64,000 nt of DNA. Source: Bilabrum cf. latius (taxonomy: Eukaryota; Bigyra: Bicosoecida; Bigyra; Bicosoecida). The stretch spans positions 124,001 through 188,000 of the forward strand of contig OZ237761.1 of NCBI GenBank assembly GCA_965178125.1. Reading direction: 5' to 3'. Position 1 is the stretch's first letter; every line of letters begins with the position of its first letter. Below, piece after piece: positions 54,501-64,000 of this stretch. The notes beneath the pieces were generated by a model. That model made no database searches, was not told the DNA's origin, and saw nothing but the letters and a program-made list of their open reading frames with translations. The position numbers and the translations under genes are program-made.

Positions 54501-55705
54501 AGAGGCAGCTGCGATGTCTTTGGCGACACAACACTTGGGAGAAGCCATCGGGGGGACTGACCACAGTATGGGGATGCTGCCGAGTATGGGACTGCTGTGC
54601 AAGCTAGGACTATTCTGCTAGGAACAACTGGTTTAATGCACCACGCACACGGTGCTGGTTGCATTCGATTTCTCGGGTTGCCCTCACTATCCTTCATGCT
54701 TGGGTGGTTCTTCAACACTACGATGAGCCGCGAGCTCGGCTATTTCTTCCCATTCTCTTCTTCGTATGGAAGGGCCTGCAGCTTGTGGAGGACAGCCTAG
54801 TTGCTGCTAGGCTGGGCATCCACGACATCTCCGTGTGGGATGCGCTTGGTACTCTTGATTACGCGGCAATGTTTGTAAGCCTAGGGCTGTTCACGGCTGC
54901 TGGCATTGGTGACGATGGTATCTTGCACGACTATTCGATGGATGTGCTTAGCGTCTCGTTCATTGTGGCGTGCATCCGTCTGCTGGACATCCTCGCAGTC
55001 ATAGAGTTCTTTGGCCCGATGGTTATCACCATCAATCGGATTCTCTTTCTGGATATCACGCTGTTCCTTGTCCTCCTGGTAGTATTCGTGGGAGGGTTCG
55101 CAGTCACGATCACGGCGATCTTCGTTGTTAGGAATCCAGACGCAGGGAACGGTGGGGATTTTTCGGGTCTGGAAGACTTGCTATGGTCCATGTTCGGGGA
55201 TTGGACCCTACCGCTGTCGAACGCAGACAGAAATGAGCACGGCAGTGACTTCTACCTCGGTCTTGGCAAGGCTCTGCTGGGTCTACACATGCTGCTGTCC
55301 ACCATCGTGATTGTGAACTTGCTCGTGGCCCTGATGACCTCCTCGTACGAGAACACGCACAGAGGCGCCCAGCTCCGGTTTAACTTCTCTATGGCGCTGC
55401 ATGTGCGCAAGCACCGTCTCCTGTCTGCTCTACCTGCTCCACTCAATCTGGTTGGTTGGATAGTTGGTAGGTCATGCTGGGAATACGGTTGCAGTTAGAA
55501 CACTGAAGAAGCAGAGGTGGATGCATCAAGTGGTGGTCCATCCATCAGTTGGAACTAGGTCTCTCTCGAGACAGGGCAGCAGCTACCTGTCATGCGGGCC
55601 CTCAAGGAAGATGAGAAAACCAAGGTCAGGTTCACGAGGTATCGAGCCTAGCGGAGGCTTGTGGCGAGACTAGAGGCAGAGGAGAAGAGACAGGAGACCC
55701 TGTGA
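51584..55705 (+). CDS. TRPM-like cation channel with SLOG domain, paralogue B (5' exon unresolved)
   Basis: One frame of about 1,370 codons, from after a TGA at 51581 to TGA at 55703-55705. TAG lies at 52004, 53777, 54164, 54290, 54293, 54413, 54605, 55496, 55556 and 55649. The N-terminal part is the nucleotide-binding-like SLOG/TRPM domain: 'WVITGGSDAGIMQLAG' (about 51840), 'CIGIAALGKV', 'HTHFIFVRPP', 'VQVVASGGPETMKTV' and 'IPIVLFKGSGRASDVL'. A Gly-Gln-Ala-Ala repeat follows, then a long linker, then six-helix-like hydrophobic segments (54700-55440) with pore region 'LEDLLWSMFGDWTL' and final helix 'IVIVNLLVALMTSSYE'. No ATG precedes the SLOG domain, so a 5' exon or a downstream start is needed. 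Function inferred: ligand-gated cation channel. Confidence 0.8.
52671..52770 (+). repeat. 15-bp coding repeat in channel gene
   Basis: About seven units of GGGCAAGCGGCAGRC encode a Gly-Gln-Ala-Ala-Gly/Asp repeat in the linker after the SLOG domain. It keeps frame. Confidence 0.9.
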
Positions 55706-56701
55706 GTCCATCCGAGGCGCGCCAGGCAGTCATGCGGGCGGAAATCAGCAGGGCCAAGCCAGCTGCATTTCAGGCGTAAGACCACTGCGGCAATTGGATG
55801 ATCGCGCGTGCCCAGCACTCCCCGCACGTCTTCCTCGGTCGGAGCTGGCGGGTCGTCGCACACCGCATCTGTCCAGCCTTTAGTACGCGTTTGATGCCCC
55901 CGAAGTCCGCCGCACCTGGATTGGCCTGGTAGTGCAGATTTTCGGTGGAGCAAGCATGGTGACCTAGACCTGGCAAGTTCACTTGCACATCAGGATTGAA
56001 GGGACGAGAGCGGCTGTAATCCGGACGTGGAGGTGGGCACCGACAGCAAGAGAGATTGGAGAGATGAGGCTCGTTAAGGATGGGGACCAGGGGACACCGG
56101 CACAGGCGACGATAGTGCGGTGTCAATGAAAGGAAACAAGGAAACAACGGAAGGGGACTTTGGGTACAAGGCACATCTGAATTCCGGATGGGAGACAGGT
56201 GGCATTCTCAGAGGCATCGGGCGTAGCCTATACAGCCAGCATCCCAGATTGAGCGGAGCAGATTGACCCAACAGGCAATGGTACCTAGTTACGGGTATTA
56301 CGTGAATTGAGCAAGTGAAGAAGATGCATTTTTTGCTATGTCAGCTATACCCAATCCGATCTGGGTTACAACGTTATTGCGTAAAGGGCAAGGTAAGAAT
56401 CACTCTTTTTATAGCATGCCCCCCCCCCCCCCCCCCCCTCCGCCTGCCAGCCCTCAAGTAGACTTATCAGGAATCCGGATCATGCGCGGTACTTGGCCTG
56501 ACCGTGGGCCAGCAGGCACACAGGTAGCCTCTTTGCACGAGACTGTTGCTGCCCACGTCTGGCTTCATTGATTCGCCTCCGCCAGCACTCTTTCTGCTGG
56601 CATCCGTCGAAGACTTCCTCAGCTCGAATTCGATGCGGGCCACGGTCCATTGCACTCCCCCCGACCCCGCCTGCACACTACACGAAGGCTCCTTTACCTG
56701 C
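53034..56701. repeat. Segmental duplication, copy B
   Basis: Matches 1-3671. The duplicated segment starts inside the channel gene (the left limit is set by the window edge of copy A) and ends inside the hotdog gene. Copy B is continuous with intact genes on both sides, so it is the likely source. Confidence 0.95.
55706..56466. other. 3' flank between convergent genes (copy B)
   Basis: The counterpart of 2673-3436. Several small indels relative to copy A (near 56090 and 56230) do not preserve any frame, so it is probably non-coding. Contains a 20-C homopolymer at 56419-56438. Confidence 0.6.
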
Positions 56702-58506
56702 TTCTTTGGCTTGCTCGGCGTGTCACTTTCAATACTGACCTCTTTGCCAGACTCGTCGCCAACTTCGAGCTCATCTACTCCTCCACTTTTTCCATCGCCA
56801 TTTGCAGACAGTATGCCGTCCAGCACGTGTCGTCCCACGGCTGCCCCGCGACGCATTGATTCCTCGACAGCCTCCATGGCTTGCTGCAGGCTGGGGACAG
56901 CGAGCATGCGATGCTCGCCATGTGCTCCCTAAGCCCTATTGTTCTGAGCACCGTCATCACTGCCATTGCCACCAGATCTGCTAGCACCATCCGATGACGC
57001 CGCCGAGTTCCCGCCACCTGTGGGCCCCTCCGCGGTCCACTGCGTGGCACTCCCCTCCTAGGCGCACTCGTCATCCGCAAGTTGAGCCAGGGCGAGCGCC
57101 TCCTCTCCCTCGGACCAGCGGGTCACCACCAGCTCCAGGGCACGGCCAAGGACGGCCGGCCGCCGGAACATGGTGCCGAACTGCACCACGGGTGCGGGCG
57201 CGGTGCCTCTCGACGCCATGTTGCGGCGCCACTGCGGCTTCCCCGTGCCCATCGAATCTACCCTCACAGTGCGATGCAGCCGGTCAAGCATTGCTCCGAT
57301 CAGGTGAGGCATGGCCAGGTCCGCGGCAGCCACGCCGTGCGAAATGGCGCCCCGCTGTCCCATGAGCGGAGCGAGCCAGCTGGACGTGTGGATGGGATTA
57401 TAGTCACCGCATAGCTTGGCGTATCGCCGGCCCATGTCTAGCGGAGGTTTGATGGTCGCGATAGTTTCCTCTAGGCACTTGCTCAAGCTTGTGCTCGCCT
57501 GCTCGGTCGAGGCTGGCTGACCAAACCTGTCGCGGCCACTGCCTTCCGGTTCTGGGTCAACCGAAGCGCCCTTCTTGGTTGAAAATGCACCCCTCTCGTT
57601 CGATTCGGCTCGTTTGCTTGCAGTGCTAGCATTAGATGGCGCCGACGACACCCGATCAGCGCGTGCTGGCTGCTCCTTTGGCCCAGTCTTGTTCGATCTC
57701 GAATGGAAGAAAAGGAGACGCGTGCTGCTAGCAAAAACAATGTGCTCAGCTCTTGACTTGTTCGCGCTATCGCTGGTAGCTTTTGGCGTCACGGTCGTGT
57801 TGGCGACGGCAGAGAGGATCGAGCCCCGCTTGTGGAACTTTGGCTTGGTCGCACCGACCGAGATCTGAAGGGGCGACGTGGCTGAAACTGATCCGTCCAA
57901 TGGGTGCGCAATCGCAACGCAGTGCATTCCAAGCTTTACGCTTCCCAGCAGTGGAAACTATACCATTGGGGAGCACAGCAAGCCTACCATAGCGCGCTAA
58001 GTAGCAACATCAAGCAAAAGAAGCGGACAGCCCCCATTTCGATCGCTCTGTGAGCTAGCGCCAGAATATCGTGGCGATACTGATTGCTGCCGTAGCTTTT
58101 CCAGGCAACGCTTTGCCTTACACGTCGGTACTACATCATTGGCTTGAAACTACTGATCAGGCGGGACAGGTGCTAACCTATTTGCAACCCCTGCAAGACC
58201 CCAAGAGCGCAAAATCGAAACAAGAAATGGAAGCACTATTGAACTTTGGGCCTCTCGGACAAAGCTGCCTCCGCCGCCGTAGAGGAGTTGCCGAGATTTA
58301 ATTCCAGGGTTGGGCCAAAAGCACGCCAGCAAACCCGCGAACGCCAGGCACAAACACGTTGTACCTATGGAGATATACAGTACGTCTTGCTCATCATACA
58401 TGGCTTCGACTGGTCTGTGCAAAATGAAAGACCGGTCTACTCGGTGGCGCCGCGCATTACTGAAATGGTTCCGCAAAATGCCCCGATTGATTGTGTTCCA
58501 GTCCAT
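56467..58506 (-). CDS. Membrane-anchored hotdog (MaoC-like hydratase) protein
   Basis: From ATG 58506 to TGA at 56467, 679 aa. TAG (5' base) at 58152, 57999, 57960, 57060 and 56931 is read as Gln; no internal TAA or TGA. A probable transmembrane helix lies at residues 42-64 ('IGTTCLCLAFAGLLACF'). The first hotdog half is around 'FPLLGSVKLGMHCVAIAHPL'. After a low-complexity insert comes the hydratase signature 'CGDYNPIHTS' with D368 and H373, then 'GAISHGVAAADLAMPHLI'. The family hydrates 2-enoyl-CoA or related thioesters; the substrate here is unknown. The tail of about 180 residues is Gly/Ser/Glu-rich. The start could be Met36 (58401), because 58506 lies only 17 bp from the divergent E2 start. 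Confidence 0.8.
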
Positions 58507-58523
58507 TCTAACTCGATTTCACC

Positions 58524-59337
58524 ATGGCGATGAAAAGACTGTCAAAAGAAGCAAGGAAAATGAGAGACTGTGACGCTGATGGGGTTTCAGCCGAGCCTAT
58601 TGATGATTCTTTGGTGCGATGGACAGCCAAGATTGAGGGCCCAGAGGATACACCATACGAGGGAGGCACATTCGATCTAGATGTCCAGTTTCCAGCTGAT
58701 TATCCAATGAAGCCGCCATCAATCACGTTCACTACCAAAGTATACCACGTGAGGGCGCTGCATACATACATGCATTACCTGTTCCCGATCTCACGATTCT
58801 TGTTTGCTTTCAGTCTTCTGTGCACCTCCATTGGCGTTGTTGACATCCATTTCTCGGGCAATTTTTATTTTCTTTGTACAAGCTGGTGTGCCCTGGCTTA
58901 TCGCCCGATCTTTCTTTGCACTGTGCTGCACTCCGTGTCGTTCTCGTGCCACGCCTTCCGGAAGACATGTAGTTTGTTGCTTAAAGCTGTGTTACATGCA
59001 CCAGATCGAGGTGGTATGCGGCAGACCAAGAAGAATGCACGCCCATGTGCATGTCCATGCTGCCGGTCCGGCTCCCTAAGCTGCCCCTTCCATCTCTAGC
59101 CTTGTCTCTTCTTTGCAGCCCAACGTGACGAGCGACGGAAAGATCTGCTTGGACATTTTGAAGGACGCCTGGACGCCACAGTACTTCCTTGACAGCGTGC
59201 TCGTCTCCATCCGCATGCTGTTGGAGGAACCGAACCCCTCGGCGGCCTTGGAGCCGGATGTCGCCAAGCAGTACACTGACGACAAGGCCGCGTTTGACAA
59301 GACAGCCAAGGAGTGGGTCGAGAAGTACGCGTCTTGA
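58524..59337 (+). CDS. Ubiquitin-conjugating enzyme E2 (two exons)
   Basis: Exon 1 is 58524-58748 and exon 2 is 59119-59337. The 370-bp intron is GTGAGG...TTGCAG, phase 0. The spliced protein is 147 aa, the usual length of UBE2D/Ubc4-type E2s. It has 'YPMKPPSITFTTKVYH' joined to 'PNVTSDGKICLDIL', giving the HPN motif across the splice and catalytic Cys85, then 'WTPQYFLDSVLVSI' and a C terminus ending TGA. It accepts ubiquitin from E1 and passes it to E3s in the cytosol or nucleus. No TAG in this short, conserved gene. A second ATG two codons in (58530) is an alternative start. Confidence 0.95.
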
Positions 59338-59855
59338 GTGCATTGCAGTGCATTGCAGTGCGTTATAGTGCAGTACGCACCACTCGTTCAACACCGGCTG
59401 CTGCATGCGACACACGGTAAATCCTTAGGTTGGCTTGGGCAAGGGCAAGTGGTGGTGGGGGGGGGGTTTCTGGGGATGGGATTGAAGGGTAGGATGGGGG
59501 ATGGTGGGTGGTTGGTTGCACCGAATGAGGGCACAAATTTCATGGTTAGGCCGATGGAAGATTAACATGTCATGATGATAAGGCAGTGCCCCTGTGATGC
59601 GCAAGGCGGCTGCTGTGGTGGTGCTGCAGAGGGGGGAGGGGGGGCAATGCGCTGTCTTCTTCTAGGCAGAGGGAGCTTTGTGAGAGATAGGGCTCGCGTT
59701 GAGGTGTCCAAGATGCATGAATGTCATTTGCAGCGAAGTGCATTTCGTAGGTATCCTTAGGATGCGTTCACCCGAGAGGTGCACTGCATTCAAGCTGCGG
59801 AGCCAAATTATTCCGGCTGGATGATACGTACACAAACAACACGCGAAGTACAACC
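59338..59855. other. Intergenic between E2 and SGNH genes
   Basis: Contains a short direct repeat GTGCATTGCAGTGCATTGCA right after the E2 stop and two G-runs (about 59457-59467 and 59631-59643). No gene. Confidence 0.6.
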
Positions 59856-61046
59856 ATGAACGAGATCATTTGGTACGCCCCTGCCGCCTTAGTCTTAGTT
59901 ATTCTTGCATTGGTTTTGATCGTTGTAGCTGAGGGAATATACGTAGCCTTGACAACTCAGATGCTGCCGTCACCTCCGGATGCACCTCGAGGGGTTTTCA
60001 GCGAGACTGATGGCGAAATTAAGATGCAAGCCGTCAAGAATAGCCTACTATCCGATAGTCCCGTAAAGCCATCCTCGGATGTACCTGTTCGTGTTCTCGT
60101 TATCGGAGATAGCGTAGTAGAAGGGACAGGCTTGGAATCAACTGGACATCAAAGCACGATTGCACCGCACTTTGTGCGCGCATTAGGAAGGTTTCTGCTT
60201 CAACTCCGCAAAAAAGTCCGTAAGGACGCGCTAGACGCCTTGAAATAGTCAGATGAAGAGCAAAAGGTCGACTCAGATGTCCGGGCTACCTGTAGTACGC
60301 ATCTTCGTATTGCGTGGGAAGCCGTCGGAAAAGCGGGTGCCACATCTGAAAGCATTTATAAGAGGCTACGGAGGCGTATCAGTGCCGCGATTGATCGCTT
60401 GGGAGGAGATCGGATCGACTTGGTTGTGGTGTCGGCGGGAGTAAATGATGTTATTCGGGGCCGCTCGCCTGCGTCCTACGGAACAGACATGGAGCGGCTG
60501 CTTCGGTGGGTGCAGGATGAGTGTCCTAATGCCGTGGTCGAGGTGCTGGGTCGCCCTCCGTTGTACCAGTTCCCCCTATTGCCATTCCCAATGAACTTCG
60601 CGGTGTACTGGTATGCTGGCCTCTTCTTCAACCAGGCCAAGCAGGTGGCTGCCATGCTGACTGAGGAGGCCAAGGGAAGGGAGCTGAAGATGAAGGATGA
60701 GTACACCTGCTCTGACGCTCCTGTGGATTCGCCTGCGGGCAGCAACAGCAGCCTCACCCCCATCGCAAGCAAGAGCCCAATGCACGCTACCACTAGTAGT
60801 GAGGAGGAAGAAGAGAAAGGCAAGAGCAAGACCCCAAAGTGGTCGCAACCGAAGCAGGGGGTATACTATATCCCGTGCAGGCACGATGTTCCCCTGCGAG
60901 AGGGAGAGACGAGAGAGGACATCATGGCCGCCGATGGATTCCACCCGAATGTCCCCGTGCTGCGGTGCCTGGCCAAGGACGGGATCGAGACGGTCGTGCC
61001 TAGGGAGAGGTGGGAGCGGCTCATGCACGAGAAGCACTTGGCGTGA
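59856..61046 (+). CDS. Membrane-anchored SGNH/GDSL hydrolase
   Basis: 396 aa, ATG to TGA, with one in-frame TAG (60246) read as Gln. An N-terminal signal anchor covers residues 9-30. Block I 'VIGDSVVEG' supplies the nucleophile Ser86, block III 'VVSAGVNDV' supplies Asn197, and block V 'ADGFHPN' supplies Asp360 and His363. The full SGNH catalytic set is therefore spread over both sides of the TAG, so readthrough is needed for an active enzyme. A Ser/Glu-rich loop lies at about 290-330. An esterase/lipase acting in the secretory pathway or at a membrane is inferred; substrate unknown. Confidence 0.85.
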
Positions 61047-61226
61047 GGTTTAGACTGTGAGTGTGGCCCCTGCGATCAGGGTCATCCAGCCAGTGCAATG
61101 ACTGGCAGCAGTGCAGTGCTGGCCCACTTGCGGATCCGATCGTCGTCATCATCACACTAGGCTATTCAAAATAGCACAGGCATTTTCCATTACATTGAGG
61201 TGTACAAATAGGCTATTTCTCATAGA

Positions 61227-62510
61227 ATGCCAAAGCGAAGAATAAAGAATGATGCTCTGCGTGCTCCGACGAAGGTACAATGGGGGTCAGCTCCTGAGAG
61301 ACCATTTGACCCCAGCGCTGCAGTGCAGATTGATCGAAAGGAGCACCCAACCACCGAATTCCGAACAGTAGCAGACCTCCTGGAGGCACGAATGAAGGCT
61401 ATGTTCGATGGTTTGCAGGAGGCCTAGAAGCGAGATGTTGCAAACAAGACTTTGGGATCAGAATTGACTGCTCGGGGCATCGATCGAATTGCACATCGCT
61501 CGACAGTCTCGCTAGAGGCGGAGAACCCAGCGGATGCTATGCAAGCAAGTAGCGATGATGGCGGTCCGATGCAAATAGGATAGGATGCAAAGTATCTTCT
61601 GGCAAGAGCCGTCGAGCTGTTTGGAATGGACTTAACACGCCGAGCTGCAGTATTCGCTGAGTGGGCACGCCGCGTCAGAGTGCGACGGGAGCACCTGATC
61701 CGGGCGCATCGAACAGATGCTTCCTTAGATTTCTTACTTGATTGCTTCCCTGAGCGTGACGACCCAAAGTACCTGATGCCAATCCGTCGTGGGCGCCGCA
61801 ACGGCAAGTCGAAAGGCAAGGCACGGCCGGGTGTGGGAGCCTCTTCCTCTTCCGCTTCCTCTGCAGCCGATACTGCGCGCGATGGCGAAGGCACAGGAGA
61901 TAGCGATATGGGGGGATCAAGCAGTGGCAGTGACGCAGATGACGAGGAGGAGGAGGAGGAGGAATAGCACGTGGAGCATGGTGCCAGTGGAGCTGGGCAA
62001 GATTCGGCAGCTGCCAGAAAAGGTGGGGGGAGTTCCGCCGCTCCAGTCACCGCGAGCAGCAAAAACAGCAGCAAAAACAGCAGCAGAAACAGCAGCAGAA
62101 ACAGTACCACACAGGATGGGCCGTCAACGATGTCAGCCCCAGGCACCGCAGCACTGCCCCCAGGCTCTGGCAGTAGCCAAATCGCCCTGTCAGGACCCAG
62201 CGGCGCTGCAGCAGGCTCTCTAGCTGGTTCCAGGAATTCGGCCCATGTCGGGGCGGGCGGCAGTAAAGAGGAAGGCCGCAAGGTGAAACGAGCGCGAGTG
62301 GACGGAACTGCCGCTGCCGGGGCAAGTGCTCGAGGCAGTGGGCGAGCAGCCCTGGTGTCTGGTGGCAGATCATCCGGATTCGGAGGAAGCAAGCCGGAAG
62401 CTGGGCTAATTGAAGTTTAGTCCACAAAGGCGACACATGGGGCGAGCAGCAAAGTTGGTGCATCTGGAGGCATCGAAGTGGAGGAGGACTCGAGTGATGA
62501 CGGCGATTGA
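61227..62510 (+). CDS. Unknown protein with low-complexity C terminus
   Basis: 427 aa from ATG to TGA (62508-62510), with TAG at 61425, 61581, 61965 and 62418 read as Gln. Residues 1-190 look folded and basic ('MDLTRRAAVFAEWARRVRVRR', 'LDFLLDCFPERDDPKYLMP'). A Ser/Asp/Glu-rich part follows, then Asn-Ser repeats (62065-62105) and an Ala/Gly/Ser tail with basic clusters that could be nuclear localisation signals. Ends acidic. No family recognised. Confidence 0.6.
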
Positions 62511-62750
62511 TCGCGTGAAAATGTACCGGATCTAGATGCTCCTGACACGATTCGGTTTCACACACAACAATCATCTGTTCGCACGTGATCTGATCCAAAT
62601 CCACAGAGGAGCACGCCCCCAGCTCCCTGGGCTATTTCCCCGCGCAAACTCCAGCGATCATCCTCGTATGCCTTCCAACCAACTCGGACGACCGCTATAC
62701 GTCTACATGTACCCTTGCTTGACCGACAGGCGCAGGAGTAGACAGTAGCG
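62511..62750. other. Short intergenic region between convergent genes
   Basis: 240 bp without a supported gene. Confidence 0.6.
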
Positions 62751-64000
62751 TCAAGCCGTCTCGGCGATTCCCTCGGCGATGCGACCAACCTGCTCCTCGA
62801 GCTCAACGGCTAGTCCACGGATGACCTTCCCGAGCACTTGCTCCGCCATCCCGCAGACTGCTCGCACGTGCTCGCTTCGGCCGCTCCCAGCGGTTGCGAC
62901 CGGATGCGGAGCACCTGCCCCATCCTGCGACGCGGGGGGAGCGCCCGACGCCTCGTCCACCATCCGGAGGTGCCTGGCGAACCTTGCCGAACGTTCACCG
63001 ATCGACCGGATCTCATCGGGCCGCAGTGCCGGGAAGGAAGGGGGCGGCACGCCGTCGGCGATGTCCCGTCGAACTAGCCGTTGAGCCGAGGCAGAGGCCC
63101 GAGCCACGGCCTCCTCCACAGCCGCTGCCTGACGCTCCCTGGCGCGCGGGTCTGCCATCGAGCCCAGGCGGGTTTTGCCACCTTCTGTCCCAGCTGCTGC
63201 AGGGTCCACCGGATCGGGCCGCGCACCACTTGCGTGTCCAGAGCCTGCCAAGGCGACCGCTCCATTCTTGTTACGGTTTGGACCAACTCGGAGTCGCCCT
63301 GCGGCTCGCCTGGCGTCCTGCTCCGCCAGCCGCTGCGCTGCCTCCTCAGCGACCCTCCGGGCCTCTTGTTCCCTGGCACCCAGCTGCACCGCGGTTGCAA
63401 CCGCGGCCTCGTCGGTCCTCTCCGCCCTGTCCACGGCCTGCCGGGCCAGGGGCAGCACCTGTGAGACCCGGAGAGGGCTGGCGTGCTACACACTCGTCAC
63501 ACGATCTTCACTCGTCACATCGTGCATGGAATCGACGAATGGGTGCCGTGTGGCGGCAAAGGGGGATTCGGGTGAGCAGACCTCAGTCTGGCTTGAGCGG
63601 CCATCGACTGAGGCACCGTCACCATTGCGCGATCCAGCTCCCCCCACCCGAACCGCAGTGGGCTGCAGCCTGCTGGAAGCAGCCGTAGTGGCATGATGCG
63701 TGGCGTGCATCGCCAGCCACGCGGGCAGCTTTTGCTCTCCTTCCCGTCCGCTGTTCCCTGGGTGCGCGCTCTCGTTCTTGTTCCCTGGCATCCTAGCACC
63801 GCCCATGGTACTACCCACCCCACCCCCGGGGGCCCCCATGGTCCCCGTGGCCCTCGCCAATTGTTCCTCCAGCCGCCTCCTTCTTGCTCCGTGAGGATCG
63901 CCGCCCACGATCTCCAGAGGGGCCGGTTGCAACTGCCTGGCACCGGGCCCAAACAGGAACTCGGCTGTGCGGACAACATCCGGTCGTTGCGATGGCTGGA
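62751..64000 (-). CDS. Coiled-coil protein, C-terminal part (runs off right edge)
   Basis: The frame is open from the window edge to TGA at 62753-62751 (about 416 codons), with one TAG (63488-63486) read as Gln. It is rich in Ala, Arg and Glu, with long predicted helices ('LGAREQEARRVAEEAAQRLA'). No catalytic motif seen. The start lies beyond 64000. Confidence 0.6.

Noticed and set aside
1-64000. Bacterial or organellar origin with an alternative code
   Set aside because: GT-AG introns in an E2 enzyme, TRPM channel, hAT and DIRS elements and lack of operons or Shine-Dalgarno sites indicate a nuclear eukaryotic genome.
1-64000. UAA also reassigned (as in ciliates and some green algae)
   Set aside because: No in-frame TAA occurs inside the long frames, and TAA ends the hAT, recombinase, LINE and 17.2-kb frames at sensible positions.

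Overview
This is a nuclear window from a microbial eukaryote. Two genes have canonical GT-AG introns: a ubiquitin-conjugating E2 at 58.5-59.3 kb and a Zn2Cys6/2OG-oxygenase gene at 15.3-16.4 kb. The rest is crowded with LINE, DIRS-like, hAT and Polinton/virophage-like DNA. I cannot name the species. The most important result is the genetic code. Read with the standard code, almost every long gene breaks into in-frame pieces, and every break is TAG, never TAA or TGA. Read with TAG as sense, the pieces join into full-length proteins that end at TGA or TAA. In ten long frames (about 5,900 codons) I count about 43 in-frame TAG codons. Two near-identical paralogues differ by CAG/TAG at two in-frame sites, and a TAG in one LINE lines up with CAG in a related LINE. 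TAG is therefore read as glutamine, and TGA/TAA are stops. All coordinates below use this code.

Layout. 0-3.7 kb: one copy of a 3.7-kb segmental duplication holding the 3' part of a TRPM-like channel gene and the tail of a hotdog-domain gene. 3.7-14.5 kb: three decayed copies of related APE-type LINEs, one split by a 1.8-kb AT-rich insert. 15.3-18.3 kb: a spliced Zn2Cys6/2OG-oxygenase gene, a downstream ORF, and a convergent gene of unknown function. 18.37-28.40 kb: a hAT transposon with 13-bp terminal inverted repeats and near-perfect 8-bp target duplications; its transposase gene (25.2-28.2 kb) is interrupted near its 3' end by a nested DIRS-like retroelement (about 18.9-25.4 kb) with gag, RT-RNase H and tyrosine recombinase. 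28.8-29.8 kb: an unknown acidic protein.

29.9-42.7 kb: an AT-richer, decayed Polinton/virophage-like provirus. It has a B-family DNA polymerase, an SF3 helicase, an rve integrase with chromodomain, a zinc finger and small genes. Its integrase is split by two tandem copies of an unrecognised repeat-rich element (34.40-40.98 kb). None of the provirus genes uses TAG, either as sense or as stop. 43.3-48.2 kb: an 88-bp minisatellite of about 56 units. 48.2-51.6 kb: repeat debris with a tyrosine-recombinase fragment.

51.6-64 kb: the host gene cluster. It contains the fuller TRPM-like channel gene with an N-terminal SLOG domain and the second copy of the duplication, the complete hotdog (MaoC-like) gene, a divergent ubiquitin-conjugating E2, a membrane-anchored SGNH hydrolase, an unknown low-complexity protein, and a partial coiled-coil gene at the right edge. 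These genes look like unrelated housekeeping or signalling genes and do not form an operon.
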